Positions 15,381 through 23,714 of a DNA stretch of 64,000 nucleotides are shown in pieces (the stretch's first letter is position 1; each line of letters opens with the position of its first letter). The translations under genes were made by a program, and so were the position numbers. The notes beneath the pieces are model-generated. The model ran no database searches, was not told the DNA's origin, and saw only the letters and a program-made list of their open reading frames with translations. The DNA comes from JAAUTY01 sp964397305 (GTDB lineage Bacteria; Cyanobacteriota; Cyanobacteriia; Cyanobacteriales; Spirulinaceae): contig CAYNIP010000017.1 of NCBI GenBank assembly GCA_964397305.1, positions 1 through 64,000 of the forward strand, written 5' to 3'.

Positions 15381-16607
15381 TTATTCCGTCTCCTCCAGCT
15401 CCCCGATCCCGAGACTCGTCGGTTCCTCCAGGGGCTCGGGGGCGGCCGTCACCGGCGGCGCGGCCTGCTCAGGGCTGTATTTGGCCGTGTCCTTGATGTC
15501 GATTTTCCAGCCCGTCAAGCGCGCCGCGAGGCGCACATTCTGACCTTCCTTGCCAATGGCAAGGCTCAACTGATTCTCGGGCACCAACACCAGGGCCTGG
15601 CGCTCCTCGGCATCCGCCAAGAGCACCCGGTCCACTTGGGCGGGACTGAGGGCATTGGCGATGTAGGTGGCGGGATCAGGCGACCACCGGATGGCGTCGA
15701 TCTTTTCGCCGCGCAACTCGTTGACCACGGCTTGAATGCGGGAACCCCGGGCCCCAATACAAGCGCCTACGGGATCTACATCCCGCTCTAGGGTATCGAC
15801 GGCAATCTTGGTGCGGGGGCCGACATGGCGCGAGGGGGGGTTGGCCTCCCGAGCCACGGCGACAATTCGCACCACTTCATCTTCGATTTCCGGGACCTCG
15901 TTGGCGAAGAGATAGACCACCAGACCGGCCGCGGCCCGGGAGACGATCAATTGAGGGCCGCGATGCACACCTTCACGGACTTTCTTCAAAAACACCTTGA
16001 AGGTGGCGTTGGCCCGGTAATTGTCATTCGGCAACTGTTCCCGCTTCGGCAACTCAGCCTCCACTTCAGCGTTGCCAAAACCACTGCTGACCGCCACAAT
16101 CACGGCCTGCCGCTCAAAGCGCAAGACGCGAGCCTGCAAGACGGTGCCCTCAAGCTCTTCAAACTCTTCCTGAATGATGCGGCGCTGTTGGTCGCGCAGT
16201 TTTTGCAGGAGCACCTGCTTGGTTTGGATCGCGGCCATGCGGCCGAAGTCGCGCTGGTCCGGGGTGACATCGAGTACGACAGAATCGCCGAGCTGAGCCT
16301 CGGAGGTCACTTCCTGCACCTCTTTGAGGCTGATGTGGTGGTCGGGGTTTTCGATCACTTCCACAATGGTTTTGGTGGAGAGGATGCGGAAGCCTTCTTC
16401 GTCAATATCGAGCTCGACTTCAAAGTTGTCGAAGTAGTCGTCGTCGAACTTCTGGGGATTGTCCAGGTTTTGGGAGCGGCGATAGCGCTCGTAGCCTTTG
16501 AGGAGGGCTTCACGCAGGGCCTCGCGCACCGCCATCTCCGGCAAACGGTGCTGCTCGCTGATCCCGAGGATCATGTCCTTCAAACCTGGCAAACTAACAA
16601 TTGACAT
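15381..16607 (-). CDS. nusA: transcription termination/antitermination factor NusA
   Basis: NusA binds RNA polymerase and nascent RNA to control pausing, termination and antitermination. The 408-residue protein has the N-terminal polymerase-binding domain (KGYERYRRSQN, about 1-125), an S1 domain (about 130-205) and two KH domains with EVPEIEDEVVRIVAVAREA, VGACIGARGSRIQAV and LSLAIGKEGQNVRLAARL. The tail is short and Pro/Glu-rich. It lacks the acidic C-terminal repeats of E. coli NusA, as expected in cyanobacteria. AAGGAG lies 9 nt before the ATG. It follows rimP by 55 nt. Confidence 0.97.
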   Translation of the reverse strand: MSIVSLPGLKDMILGISEQHRLPEMAVREALREALLKGYERYRRSQNLDNPQKFDDDYFDNFEVELDIDEEGFRILSTKTIVEVIENPDHHISLKEVQEVTSEAQLGDSVVLDVTPDQRDFGRMAAIQTKQVLLQKLRDQQRRIIQEEFEELEGTVLQARVLRFERQAVIVAVSSGFGNAEVEAELPKREQLPNDNYRANATFKVFLKKVREGVHRGPQLIVSRAAAGLVVYLFANEVPEIEDEVVRIVAVAREANPPSRHVGPRTKIAVDTLERDVDPVGACIGARGSRIQAVVNELRGEKIDAIRWSPDPATYIANALSPAQVDRVLLADAEERQALVLVPENQLSLAIGKEGQNVRLAARLTGWKIDIKDTAKYSPEQAAPPVTAAPEPLEEPTSLGIGELEETE

Positions 16608-16662
16608 CGGCAGATTCTCCTTAATAAAGAAGCGAAAGAAGCGGCTGGGGAGGGCTGGAGCC

Positions 16663-17124
16663 CTAGGCGGGATCGTCGAGGACCACGCTCGTGATCAGGG
16701 GGCGAGGGATGGCGATCGCCCGTCCCTTCTGGTTGAGGTAGAGGCTTTCAGCGTCGCGACCCTGCAAGCGCCCGCTCCACTCCGGTTTGCCTTGGTAGGG
16801 AGGAGCCGTGACAACCCGGACGGGAAAGCCTTGGAATACCTCAAAGTCCCGCTCGCTGACCAGTTCTGGGGAAATACCCGGACTCGAGACCTCCAGGACA
16901 TAGGCCTCCGGAATCAAGTCACTCTCATCAAGCCGGGCCTCGAGGGCCTGGCTCATCTGCTCGCAGTCATGAAGTCCGGTGTCAGCGGTGGGATTGCGGA
17001 TGTCAATCCTTAGGACCGGGGGAGACTTGCCGGTTTGAAAGACCGCGCCCACCAGTTCTAAGCCCAATTGGGTTGCAATAGGAGTTGCGAGTTCTAAGAT
17101 CGCGGGGATCAGAGGATGCGTCAT
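16663..17124 (-). CDS. rimP: ribosome maturation factor RimP
   Basis: RimP assists maturation of the 30S subunit. The 153-residue protein has the expected two domains, with ATQLGLELVGAVFQ, LRIDIRNPTADTGLHDCEQMSQ and LEVSSPGISPELVSERDFEVFQG. It is the first gene of the minus-strand operon rimP-nusA-ylxR-infB. About 110 nt upstream hold a possible -35 TTGACC and a GTACAG 17 nt later, which is a weak promoter candidate. A GGGTACAGCCCGC followed by seven T (on the minus strand) could be an early attenuator. Confidence 0.95.
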   Translation of the reverse strand: MTHPLIPAILELATPIATQLGLELVGAVFQTGKSPPVLRIDIRNPTADTGLHDCEQMSQALEARLDESDLIPEAYVLEVSSPGISPELVSERDFEVFQGFPVRVVTAPPYQGKPEWSGRLQGRDAESLYLNQKGRAIAIPRPLITSVVLDDPA

Positions 17125-17282
17125 GCACGGGTGAATCTAGGCAACAAAAAAAGCGGGCTGTACCCACTTCTCCCAACACTGGTCAAACCTATTGGGTCGC
17201 GAATCGCCCCGCTCGGGGCAAAGCGCTTGGCCTCATCATAGCAACTCCTGTCCCAATCCCGCCAACCAGCGCTCAGACCCCT

Positions 17283-17525
17283 GGGTGAACAAAATTTTAC
17301 GCGGGATGTTGGTACTCCTTCGCTCAGCCCCTACCCTAAATCCCACTCCCAAACTCAGAAGAGGGGCTTCTAACTCCCCTACTCCCAGCTTTGGGAGCAG
17401 GGGCCGGGGGATGAGGGCCCCCGTAACCCTGTTCGCGCTAGCGTCGCGGAGCGATAGAAGACTACGCTCTGCTCCTTGAGCCATCGCTCAAAATTCAGGA
17501 GAGCCGCGCTTTTTTTCGTCCACCC
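17283..17525 (+). mobile_element. MITE-like element family A, copy 1
   Basis: This 243-bp copy starts GGGTGAACAAAATTTTACGCG and ends TTTTCGTCCACCC, giving imperfect terminal inverted repeats. The interior holds CTTCGCTCAGCCC, the CTCCCAGCTTTGGGAGCAGG hairpin and GGGGGATGAGGGC. It matches 46736-47016 in the same orientation and 58605-58821 in the opposite one. No coding capacity is visible, and a target-site duplication is not obvious at this copy. It fills most of the 600-nt spacer between rimP and the LCP gene. Confidence 0.75.
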
Positions 17526-17564
17526 GAGTCGCGTAGCAAAACGTTACTAACCCCGCGCTAGCGT

Positions 17565-17570
17565 TATAAT
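17565..17570 (+). promoter_or_regulatory. Candidate -10 box for the LCP gene
   Basis: A perfect TATAAT lies 162 nt before the LCP start at 17732. The region 17 nt upstream (CGTTAC) is a poor -35 match, so this is a moderate promoter candidate. It would give a long 5' leader of about 150 nt in which I see no recognisable riboswitch. Confidence 0.35.
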
Positions 17571-17731
17571 CCTGCTTGGAGTGATTAAAGCAAAGCCGCA
17601 GGCACGAACAGCCTTGGCAGGGTGAGGGCTGGTGGCGTGAGCGCGGGCAACCCGTCCCGACCGGTGCTGGCTTCTGCGGTAGATGCAACTGAGGCAACGA
17701 GCCTGACTTGTGGTGTGAGGTGTTGAGGTAC

Positions 17732-19213
17732 ATGGTGAAAGATCGCTTCGAGACTGTTTCCGTCGCCCGCTTGGCGGCCCGCGCGGACTCTCAACAACGG
17801 GTCGCCAAACCGGGTGGGCCGGCCCCTGCCTACAGCCCTCCGGCGGAAACCGACCTTCAGCCCCAGGAATCGGTGGTCGCGGGCTGGGGACGGCGCTTGC
17901 TCTGGGGGAGCACGTTTGTGATGACGGCGACAGTAGCAGCGACCATGGGTGCAACGGTGGCTTTGGTGAGCCCGCTGCCGGATCACCCTGAATTTCTCCG
18001 GCTGGCTAGCAAGCTCATTGCCGGGGAGGCGACGGCAGCCCAGGAGAAACCCTACGACAATTTGCCGCTCTTGCAATACAAGATCGAGCGGCCGGTCAAC
18101 ATTTTGGTGATGGGGGTTGATCTGGTCCCTGAGTCAGAACCGGGGAGCCTCGAGGCTCTGGACGGCCGGAGCGATACGATGTTGCTGATTCGCTTTGACC
18201 CGGCGGATCACACCCTGCGGCTACTCTCCGTTCCTCGGGATACGCGGGTGACGGTGGCCGGGGATACCCGGGTGGCGAAAATGAACGACGCCAACTTCGT
18301 TGGCGGTGCGCCCCTCGCAGTGGAAACCACAAGCGCTATGCTCAACGGCGTGCCGATTGATCGCTACGTCCGCATTACGAACAATGCCTTTCGGGAGCTG
18401 GTCGATCTCATTGGTGGAATTGAGGTCTTTGTGCCCAGGGACATGAAGTATACCGACAAGACCCAAGGCCTGTATATCGACCTCAAGGAAGGCTGGCAAA
18501 CCCTGGATGGCGATCGCGCGGAGCAGTTCGCTCGCTTTCGTAAGGACCAGTACGGCGACATCGGCCGGGTCCAGCGCCAGCAGGTTTTGATCAAGGCCCT
18601 GCGCGAACGGCTGCAAAGTCCCACAATTCTGCCACGCTTGCCTAAGGCGGTTAGTCTGATGCTGCGCTATGTCGATACCAATCTCAGCTTTGAGGAGATA
18701 TTGGCTCTGGTGAACTTCGGCATGGGGATCGAGAGCGACCAAATTCGCATGGTGCTGTTGCCGGGAACCTTTGGCGATCCCCAACAGTTTGGGGGCGTCA
18801 GCTACTGGCTGATGTCGGAGTCGGGGCGCGATCGCGTGATGAGTGAATACTTCGACCAAGCTCCCCCGGATGGCACGGTTGACTTCAGCACCGATCCCAA
18901 GCGTGCTCGTATTGCGATTCAGAACGCAACGGATGATCCCGAGGCCAAGGCTCAGGTGCGGCAATATTTACTCGATCAGGGCTTTACGAACGTGGTCTTC
19001 TCGGAAGAAAAGGCGCCTCGCTCCTTGACAACGACGGAGGCGATCGCTCAGCAAGGCAACCTGAAAGAAGCCGAAGCCCTGCAAGCAGCCCTAGGCTTGG
19101 GCAAGGTGCGGGCTGATTCTACCGGCGATCTCTACTCGGACATCACCCTGCGAATTGGCGCTGATTGGCTGGAGCGGTCGGCAGCAACGGCTCCCAAGGC
19201 CGATGGTGACTAA
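17732..19213 (+). CDS. LytR-CpsA-Psr (LCP) family protein
   Basis: LCP proteins attach anionic or capsular polymers to peptidoglycan from lipid-linked donors. After a Pro-rich cytoplasmic N-terminus there is one membrane helix (about residues 52-75), then the LCP domain. That domain has NILVMGVDL, GRSDTMLLIRFDP, LLSVPRDTRV, RVAKMNDANFVGG, LIGGIEVFVPRDM and QFARFRKDQYGDIGRVQRQQ, including the Arg and Asp residues that bind the pyrophosphate. A LytR_C domain follows (about 390-480, IAIQNATDDPEAKAQV). I choose the ATG at 17732 with GAGG elements upstream; a TTG at 17708 is in frame. The stop overlaps a tiny ORF at 19203. Confidence 0.9.
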   Translation: MVKDRFETVSVARLAARADSQQRVAKPGGPAPAYSPPAETDLQPQESVVAGWGRRLLWGSTFVMTATVAATMGATVALVSPLPDHPEFLRLASKLIAGEATAAQEKPYDNLPLLQYKIERPVNILVMGVDLVPESEPGSLEALDGRSDTMLLIRFDPADHTLRLLSVPRDTRVTVAGDTRVAKMNDANFVGGAPLAVETTSAMLNGVPIDRYVRITNNAFRELVDLIGGIEVFVPRDMKYTDKTQGLYIDLKEGWQTLDGDRAEQFARFRKDQYGDIGRVQRQQVLIKALRERLQSPTILPRLPKAVSLMLRYVDTNLSFEEILALVNFGMGIESDQIRMVLLPGTFGDPQQFGGVSYWLMSESGRDRVMSEYFDQAPPDGTVDFSTDPKRARIAIQNATDDPEAKAQVRQYLLDQGFTNVVFSEEKAPRSLTTTEAIAQQGNLKEAEALQAALGLGKVRADSTGDLYSDITLRIGADWLERSAATAPKADGD

Positions 19214-19325
19214 GCGTTCCTGGTCGCGGCGGTTTTGGGGTGGGGTGCTGTTCCTGGCCCTGACGCTGCTGTGGCTGCTATTGTTGGCGCGGCCGGCGAT
19301 CGCCCTCAGCAATCCTCAGGCCTAG
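19203..19325 (+). CDS. possible small membrane protein overlapping the LCP stop
   Basis: A 40-residue reading frame starts with an ATG inside the last codons of the LCP gene (11-nt overlap). The product has a basic start (MVTKRSWSRRFWG), one strongly hydrophobic stretch (about residues 14-29) and ARPAIALS, which looks like a signal-peptidase site. The overlap suggests translational coupling. It could also be the remnant N-terminus of a secreted protein lost to the repeats that follow. I do not recognise it. Confidence 0.35.
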   Translation: MVTKRSWSRRFWGGVLFLALTLLWLLLLARPAIALSNPQA

Positions 19326-19445
19326 AGCTGCTGAAGCAGTAGCTGTCCATTTCACGAACAGACCCTAGGGCAATCGCTGACTTCGACCCCGGATTTCTCT
19401 AAGAAATCGGGGTTTCTTCGTTGCCGCAACGCCCTAGGGCCAGCA

Positions 19446-19532
19446 GGTGCATCTCAATTAGGCAGGTTTCCCTTATCCCCCGGCCCCTTCTCCCAAGGAG
19501 GGCGAAGGGGAGTCTCCAACGTGAGATGCACC
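19446..19532 (+). mobile_element. MITE-like element family B, copy 1
   Basis: This 87-bp element starts GGTGCATCTCA and ends TGAGATGCACC, perfect 11-bp inverted repeats. The interior is CCCCCGGCCCCTTCTCCC...GGGCGAAGGGGAGTCTC. It is a near copy, in inverted orientation, of 20117-20204. The flanks are near-direct repeats (TAGGGCCAG before, TAAGGCCAG after), as expected of a 9-bp target duplication with one change. Another imperfect palindrome (GTTATGCCA ... TGGCATAGC) lies just after it at about 19540-19622. The spacer 19326-19647 holds these repeats and nothing else I can support. Confidence 0.8.
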
Positions 19533-19647
19533 CTAAGGCCAGCGGATGCATTCCAGTTATGCCAGGACCGCTGCCAAGCTCTCTTCCCCTAGGAGAGGAA
19601 TTTAGGGTGTTGGCATAGCCTATTCCGCAAGAACCTGAGCTGCCAAA

Positions 19648-20109
19648 GTGGGATGCTCCTCCCGCCCCAGCGTAGAATTCATAGTATCCCCACACCTAAC
19701 TGGGAGGCTTGAAGCTTTGGGACTCAAAGAGCGTCAGCAAATTGACTATGTGCAGCGAGAAATCCTGCCAGTACAAAATCAACGATTGTGCGACTATACT
19801 GGAGCCAGCCTCAGCTATGAGGTGGATTGGGCCACCTTTGCAGACGATCTCGAAGCCTGCTACTCGCTGGGCGGCTTGTTGAACTTGATGGGCAATGCTT
19901 GGGAGTGGGTGGCACGCCAGCCTCCCGGCCGACAGGCGCTCGCTCAGGGAATCACAGGTATTTTAATTCAAAACACTCCTGAGCCAAAGTCCAAGCAAAT
20001 CGCCCTGAACGACAAAGTGTTAACGGTCATCACAGCTCTCAGCGACGGAACTTACACAGGCCGCTTTCAGGAGCATGAGCTGATCGAATTTCTGGAACAA
20101 AACCTCTAA
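19648..20109 (+). CDS. hypothetical protein bracketed by inverted MITE-like elements
   Basis: The 153-residue frame looks coding: regular composition, with SLSYEVDWATFADDLEACYSL cut here into YEVDWATFADDLEA, and a hydrophilic tail ending QEHELIEFLEQNL. I do not recognise a family. The frame opens at GTG 19648, but a later start such as the TTG at about 19720 (product LGLKERQQIDYVQ) is equally plausible, since no ribosome site stands out. The gene lies between two oppositely oriented copies of repeat family B, the second starting 7 nt after its stop. It might have moved with them, although it is not a transposase. Confidence 0.55.
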   Translation: MGCSSRPSVEFIVSPHLTGRLEALGLKERQQIDYVQREILPVQNQRLCDYTGASLSYEVDWATFADDLEACYSLGGLLNLMGNAWEWVARQPPGRQALAQGITGILIQNTPEPKSKQIALNDKVLTVITALSDGTYTGRFQEHELIEFLEQNL

Positions 20110-20116
20110 GTTGACG

Positions 20117-20204
20117 GGTGCATCTCACTTTAGAGACTCCCCTTCGCCCTACTTGGGAGAAGGGGCCGGGGGATGAGGGCCAACTTGCCTAAATGAGATG
20201 CATC
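20117..20204 (-). mobile_element. MITE-like element family B, copy 2
   Basis: This 88-bp element has terminal repeats GGTGCATCTCA and TGAGATGCATC and is the inverted counterpart of 19446-19532. It is flanked on both sides by TAAGTTGAC, a perfect 9-bp direct repeat, which is strong evidence that it inserted by transposition. It has no coding capacity. Confidence 0.85.
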
Positions 20205-20290
20205 GTAAGTTGACAGCCCAGCCCAGCTTGAAAGTTGTTGACCCGGAGCAGATTTCACGAGCCCCAACCCCCGGGGCTATATAGAAGCCC

Positions 20291-20875
20291 ATGTTCCGCC
20301 AGCACGACTCGTTCCCTTTCCAGAAGACTCCGCGAGCCCCGTTGCGGCTTCACAACCTGATCATTCCCTTCCTAGCCTGGGAGCTATTTCACGTCGCCCT
20401 CATTTTGGTCGTCATTGCAGCTATCGAAGCGTTCGTTTTAAGCCGGGTTCTCCAAGTGCAGCGCTGGCGCTTTTTCGGAGCCGTGTTTTTAATGAATACG
20501 GTGACAACGCTGGCTGGCTATGCTGTGCAAGGGATCGGGCGCTTTCTGTCGCTGTTTGTCATTATCGAGCGCCTACCAACCGACCTCGCCTCTTCGCCGC
20601 TGCTAGATGGCTTGACCGGCAATTTTGGCATCGGCTTTCAGCGCCCACTGCTGACTTTTGCGGTCTACTTGGCCACGAGCTTGTTCCTGGCCTTTGCGAT
20701 TTCGGCCGGCCTTGAGTATTGGACCTTGCGCTACACTTTCAGCCTGCCGGTTGGCGATCGCCTCCTCTGGCGCGCCGTACTCTTAGCCAACTTGGTCAGC
20801 TATGCCCTACTCTCGGCCTGGTTGCTCTTCCAGCTTTTTGCCTTCTACCTGCCCTCCCTGAGCCATCTCCCCTAA
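20291..20875 (+). CDS. hypothetical integral membrane protein
   Basis: The 194-residue product has a short cytoplasmic start (MFRQHDSFPFQKTPRAPLRLH) followed by about four hydrophobic helices (near residues 25-50, 60-80, 120-140 and 160-185). No motif that I recognise is present. It stands alone on the plus strand between the repeat-rich region and leuS, 147 nt upstream of the latter. Base composition is like its neighbours, so it is probably a native gene of narrow distribution. Confidence 0.6.
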   Translation: MFRQHDSFPFQKTPRAPLRLHNLIIPFLAWELFHVALILVVIAAIEAFVLSRVLQVQRWRFFGAVFLMNTVTTLAGYAVQGIGRFLSLFVIIERLPTDLASSPLLDGLTGNFGIGFQRPLLTFAVYLATSLFLAFAISAGLEYWTLRYTFSLPVGDRLLWRAVLLANLVSYALLSAWLLFQLFAFYLPSLSHLP

Positions 20876-21022
20876 GTCCAGGGCCGCCACCGCGTCCCTT
20901 CCAGCCAAACCCTAATCGCCATTCCCCATTCCCCATTCCTCCTCCCAAATCCCTGGAAAGATTGCCCTACAATAAATTCACAGCGCGCCAACCCGCCGAC
21001 GAATTTGCTAGGAGAAACACTC

Positions 21023-23602
21023 GTGGAGTCCCGCTACACCCCCGCCGAGATCGAACCGAAATGGCAACAGCACTGGGCTGAACTGGGTCTAGATCGGACG
21101 GCTGAAGACGATCGCCCCAAGTTCTACGCGCTGTCCATGTTTCCCTACCCCTCCGGTAGTCTGCACATGGGGCACGTCCGGAACTACACGATTACCGACG
21201 CGATCGCCCGCCTCAAGCGAATGCAAGGCTATCGAGTTTTGCACCCGATGGGCTGGGACGCCTTCGGCCTGCCAGCCGAGAACGCAGCGATTGATCGCGG
21301 CATCCCCCCCGCGAAGTGGACGTACCAAAACATTGAACAAATGAAGGCCCAGCTCCAGCGCCTCGGTCTCAGCCTCGACTGGGAGCGGGAGGTAGCAACC
21401 TGTTCGCCAGATTACTACCGCTGGACTCAGTGGATTTTCCTGCAATTTTTTGCAGCCGGTCTCGCCTACCAGAAAGAAGCAACGGTGAACTGGGACCCCA
21501 TCGATCAAACCGTGATCGCCAACGAGCAGGTGGATGCGGAAGGTCGCTCCTGGCGCTCCGGGGCCCTGGTCGAACGCAAATTGCTGCGCCAGTGGTTCCT
21601 GAAAATCACCGACTACGCCGACGAACTGCTCGCCGACCTAGACAAACTCGACGGCTGGCCCGATCGCGTCAAGGCCATGCAGGCCAACTGGATCGGTAAG
21701 TCCACCGGCGCGCGGGTCGAATTTCACACCGAAGCGGGCGACGCGATTCCTGTCTTTACCACCCGCCCTGATACGCTCTGGGGCGCAACCTTCATGGTGC
21801 TCTCGCCCGAGCATCCCTTGGTCGATTCGATTACAACGGCCGAGCAGCAGGCAGCCGTGGCGGCCTACCAACAAGAAGCGGCCGCCAAGAGTGACCTGGA
21901 GCGCATGGCTGGCGATCGCCAAAAAACCGGCGTCTTCACCGGCGGCTACGCGATCAATCCCGTGAATGACGCAAAAATCCCCATCTGGATCGCTGATTAC
22001 GTCCTGGTAGACTACGGCACGGGCGCAATTATGGCCGTTCCGGCCCATGACCAGCGCGACTTCGAGTTCGCCCAAGAGTTCGGTCTGGAGGTTAAACCTG
22101 TCGTCTTCCCGCCGGATGCGAACCCCGAAGCAGCAGCGCCCCTGACGGAAGCCTTTGTTGACAACCAAGACGGCCTTCTCGCTAATTCACCGCCACTCAA
22201 CGGTTTGACCGTACCTGAGGCGAAGCAGCGGGTCATTGAATACCTGGAAGAGCAAGGCCTCGGCACGGCGCAAAACAACTACCGCCTGCGCGATTGGCTG
22301 ATCTCGCGCCAGCGCTACTGGGGCGCGCCGATCCCAATTATTCACTGTCCGAGCTGCGGCGCGGTTCCCGTACCCGAGCAAGAGCTGCCCGTGCGCCTGC
22401 CGGAGGAGGTCGAATTCACCGGCCGCGGCCCCTCGCCCCTAGCGAAGCTGGATAGTTGGCGCAATGTGCCCTGCCCGATCTGCGGTGAACCGGCCCAGCG
22501 GGAAACGGACACAATGGATACGTTCATTGATTCGTCCTGGTACTTCCTGCGCTACACGGATGCGACCAATCCTGAGACAATTTTTGACCCGCAAAAGGTC
22601 AATGACTGGATGCCGGTCGATCAGTATGTTGGCGGGATTGAGCACGCGATTCTGCACCTGCTGTATTCGCGCTTCTTTACCAAGTTCCTGCGCGATCGCG
22701 GTCTGCTCAATTTCGACGAACCCTTCCAGCGCCTGCTCACCCAGGGCATGGTGCAGGGCAAGACTTACCTGAACCCTAACAAGTCCGGCAAGGCCAAGTG
22801 GATTCCTTCTGCCCAAGTCAGCGATCCGGACAATCCTCGCGACCCGGAGACGGGTGAACCCCTCGAGGTTTGCTACGCCACGATGTCAAAGTCGAAGGGC
22901 AATGGCGTTGCGCCAGAGGATGTGATCAATCAGTACGGCGTCGATACGGCGCGGCTGTTCATCCTGTTCAAGGCGCCACCGGAGAAGGATCTGGAGTGGG
23001 ATGAAGCGGATGTCGAAGGGCAGGCGCGTTTTCTCAGTCGGGTCTGGCGACTGGTGACGGAGTTTGCGGCCAGTCATCCAGCGCCAAGCTCGGAGAGGCC
23101 CAGCTCCCTGAGCAAGGCCGAAAAAGACCTGCGACGAGTCGTGCATGGGGCGATCGCCGCCATCACGGAAGACATGGAAGGCGACTACCAGTTCAACACG
23201 GCGATTTCGGAGCTGATGAAGCTGAGCAATGCCCTGGGCGATGCAACTTGCCCCACCTCGCCGGTCTACCACGAGGGCATCGAAACCCTGCTGAAGCTGT
23301 TGGCTCCCTTTGCGCCGCACATTGCCGAGGAACTCTGGCAGACGATCGGTGGCACGGGCTCGGTTCACCAGCAACCCTGGCCCCGGGCGGACGCGGCGGC
23401 GCTGGTAGTAGACGAGATCGACTTGGTGATCCAGGTGATGGGCAAGAAGCGCGATGTCATCCAGGTTCCCGCTAGCGCCAGCAAGGCGGAGTTGGAGCAG
23501 TTCGCCCGCGCCTCGGAGCGGGTGCAGCCTTACCTGGAAGGCAAGCAGGTTCGTAAGGTGATTGTTGTTCCTGGTAAGCTGGTCAATTTCGTCGTTGGGT
23601 AG
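21023..23602 (+). CDS. leuS: leucyl-tRNA synthetase
   Basis: LeuRS charges tRNA-Leu. The 859-residue class I synthetase has the HIGH motif as HMGH in GSLHMGHVRNY, followed by DAIARLKRMQGY. The CP1 editing domain has TTRPDTLWGATF and IMAVPAHDQRDFEFA. The zinc-type insert (CPSCGAVPVPE and CPICGEPA) and the KMSKS loop as MSKSKGNGV are also present. I start at GTG 21023, with AGGAG 8 nt upstream, rather than at an in-frame TTG at 21005. It is monocistronic in appearance. The low-GC islet begins about 110 nt downstream. Confidence 0.97.
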   Translation: MESRYTPAEIEPKWQQHWAELGLDRTAEDDRPKFYALSMFPYPSGSLHMGHVRNYTITDAIARLKRMQGYRVLHPMGWDAFGLPAENAAIDRGIPPAKWTYQNIEQMKAQLQRLGLSLDWEREVATCSPDYYRWTQWIFLQFFAAGLAYQKEATVNWDPIDQTVIANEQVDAEGRSWRSGALVERKLLRQWFLKITDYADELLADLDKLDGWPDRVKAMQANWIGKSTGARVEFHTEAGDAIPVFTTRPDTLWGATFMVLSPEHPLVDSITTAEQQAAVAAYQQEAAAKSDLERMAGDRQKTGVFTGGYAINPVNDAKIPIWIADYVLVDYGTGAIMAVPAHDQRDFEFAQEFGLEVKPVVFPPDANPEAAAPLTEAFVDNQDGLLANSPPLNGLTVPEAKQRVIEYLEEQGLGTAQNNYRLRDWLISRQRYWGAPIPIIHCPSCGAVPVPEQELPVRLPEEVEFTGRGPSPLAKLDSWRNVPCPICGEPAQRETDTMDTFIDSSWYFLRYTDATNPETIFDPQKVNDWMPVDQYVGGIEHAILHLLYSRFFTKFLRDRGLLNFDEPFQRLLTQGMVQGKTYLNPNKSGKAKWIPSAQVSDPDNPRDPETGEPLEVCYATMSKSKGNGVAPEDVINQYGVDTARLFILFKAPPEKDLEWDEADVEGQARFLSRVWRLVTEFAASHPAPSSERPSSLSKAEKDLRRVVHGAIAAITEDMEGDYQFNTAISELMKLSNALGDATCPTSPVYHEGIETLLKLLAPFAPHIAEELWQTIGGTGSVHQQPWPRADAAALVVDEIDLVIQVMGKKRDVIQVPASASKAELEQFARASERVQPYLEGKQVRKVIVVPGKLVNFVVG

Positions 23603-23714
23603 TCACCTCGGCTGTGCTTTGGCCGCGTTGAGGCACGGCAATCGGGTAGGCTCCCCAAGTTGTTTGACCGGGCCGCACGCCTTTGAAGAGTAACCACCAT
23701 CTAGGTAGTTAGCT

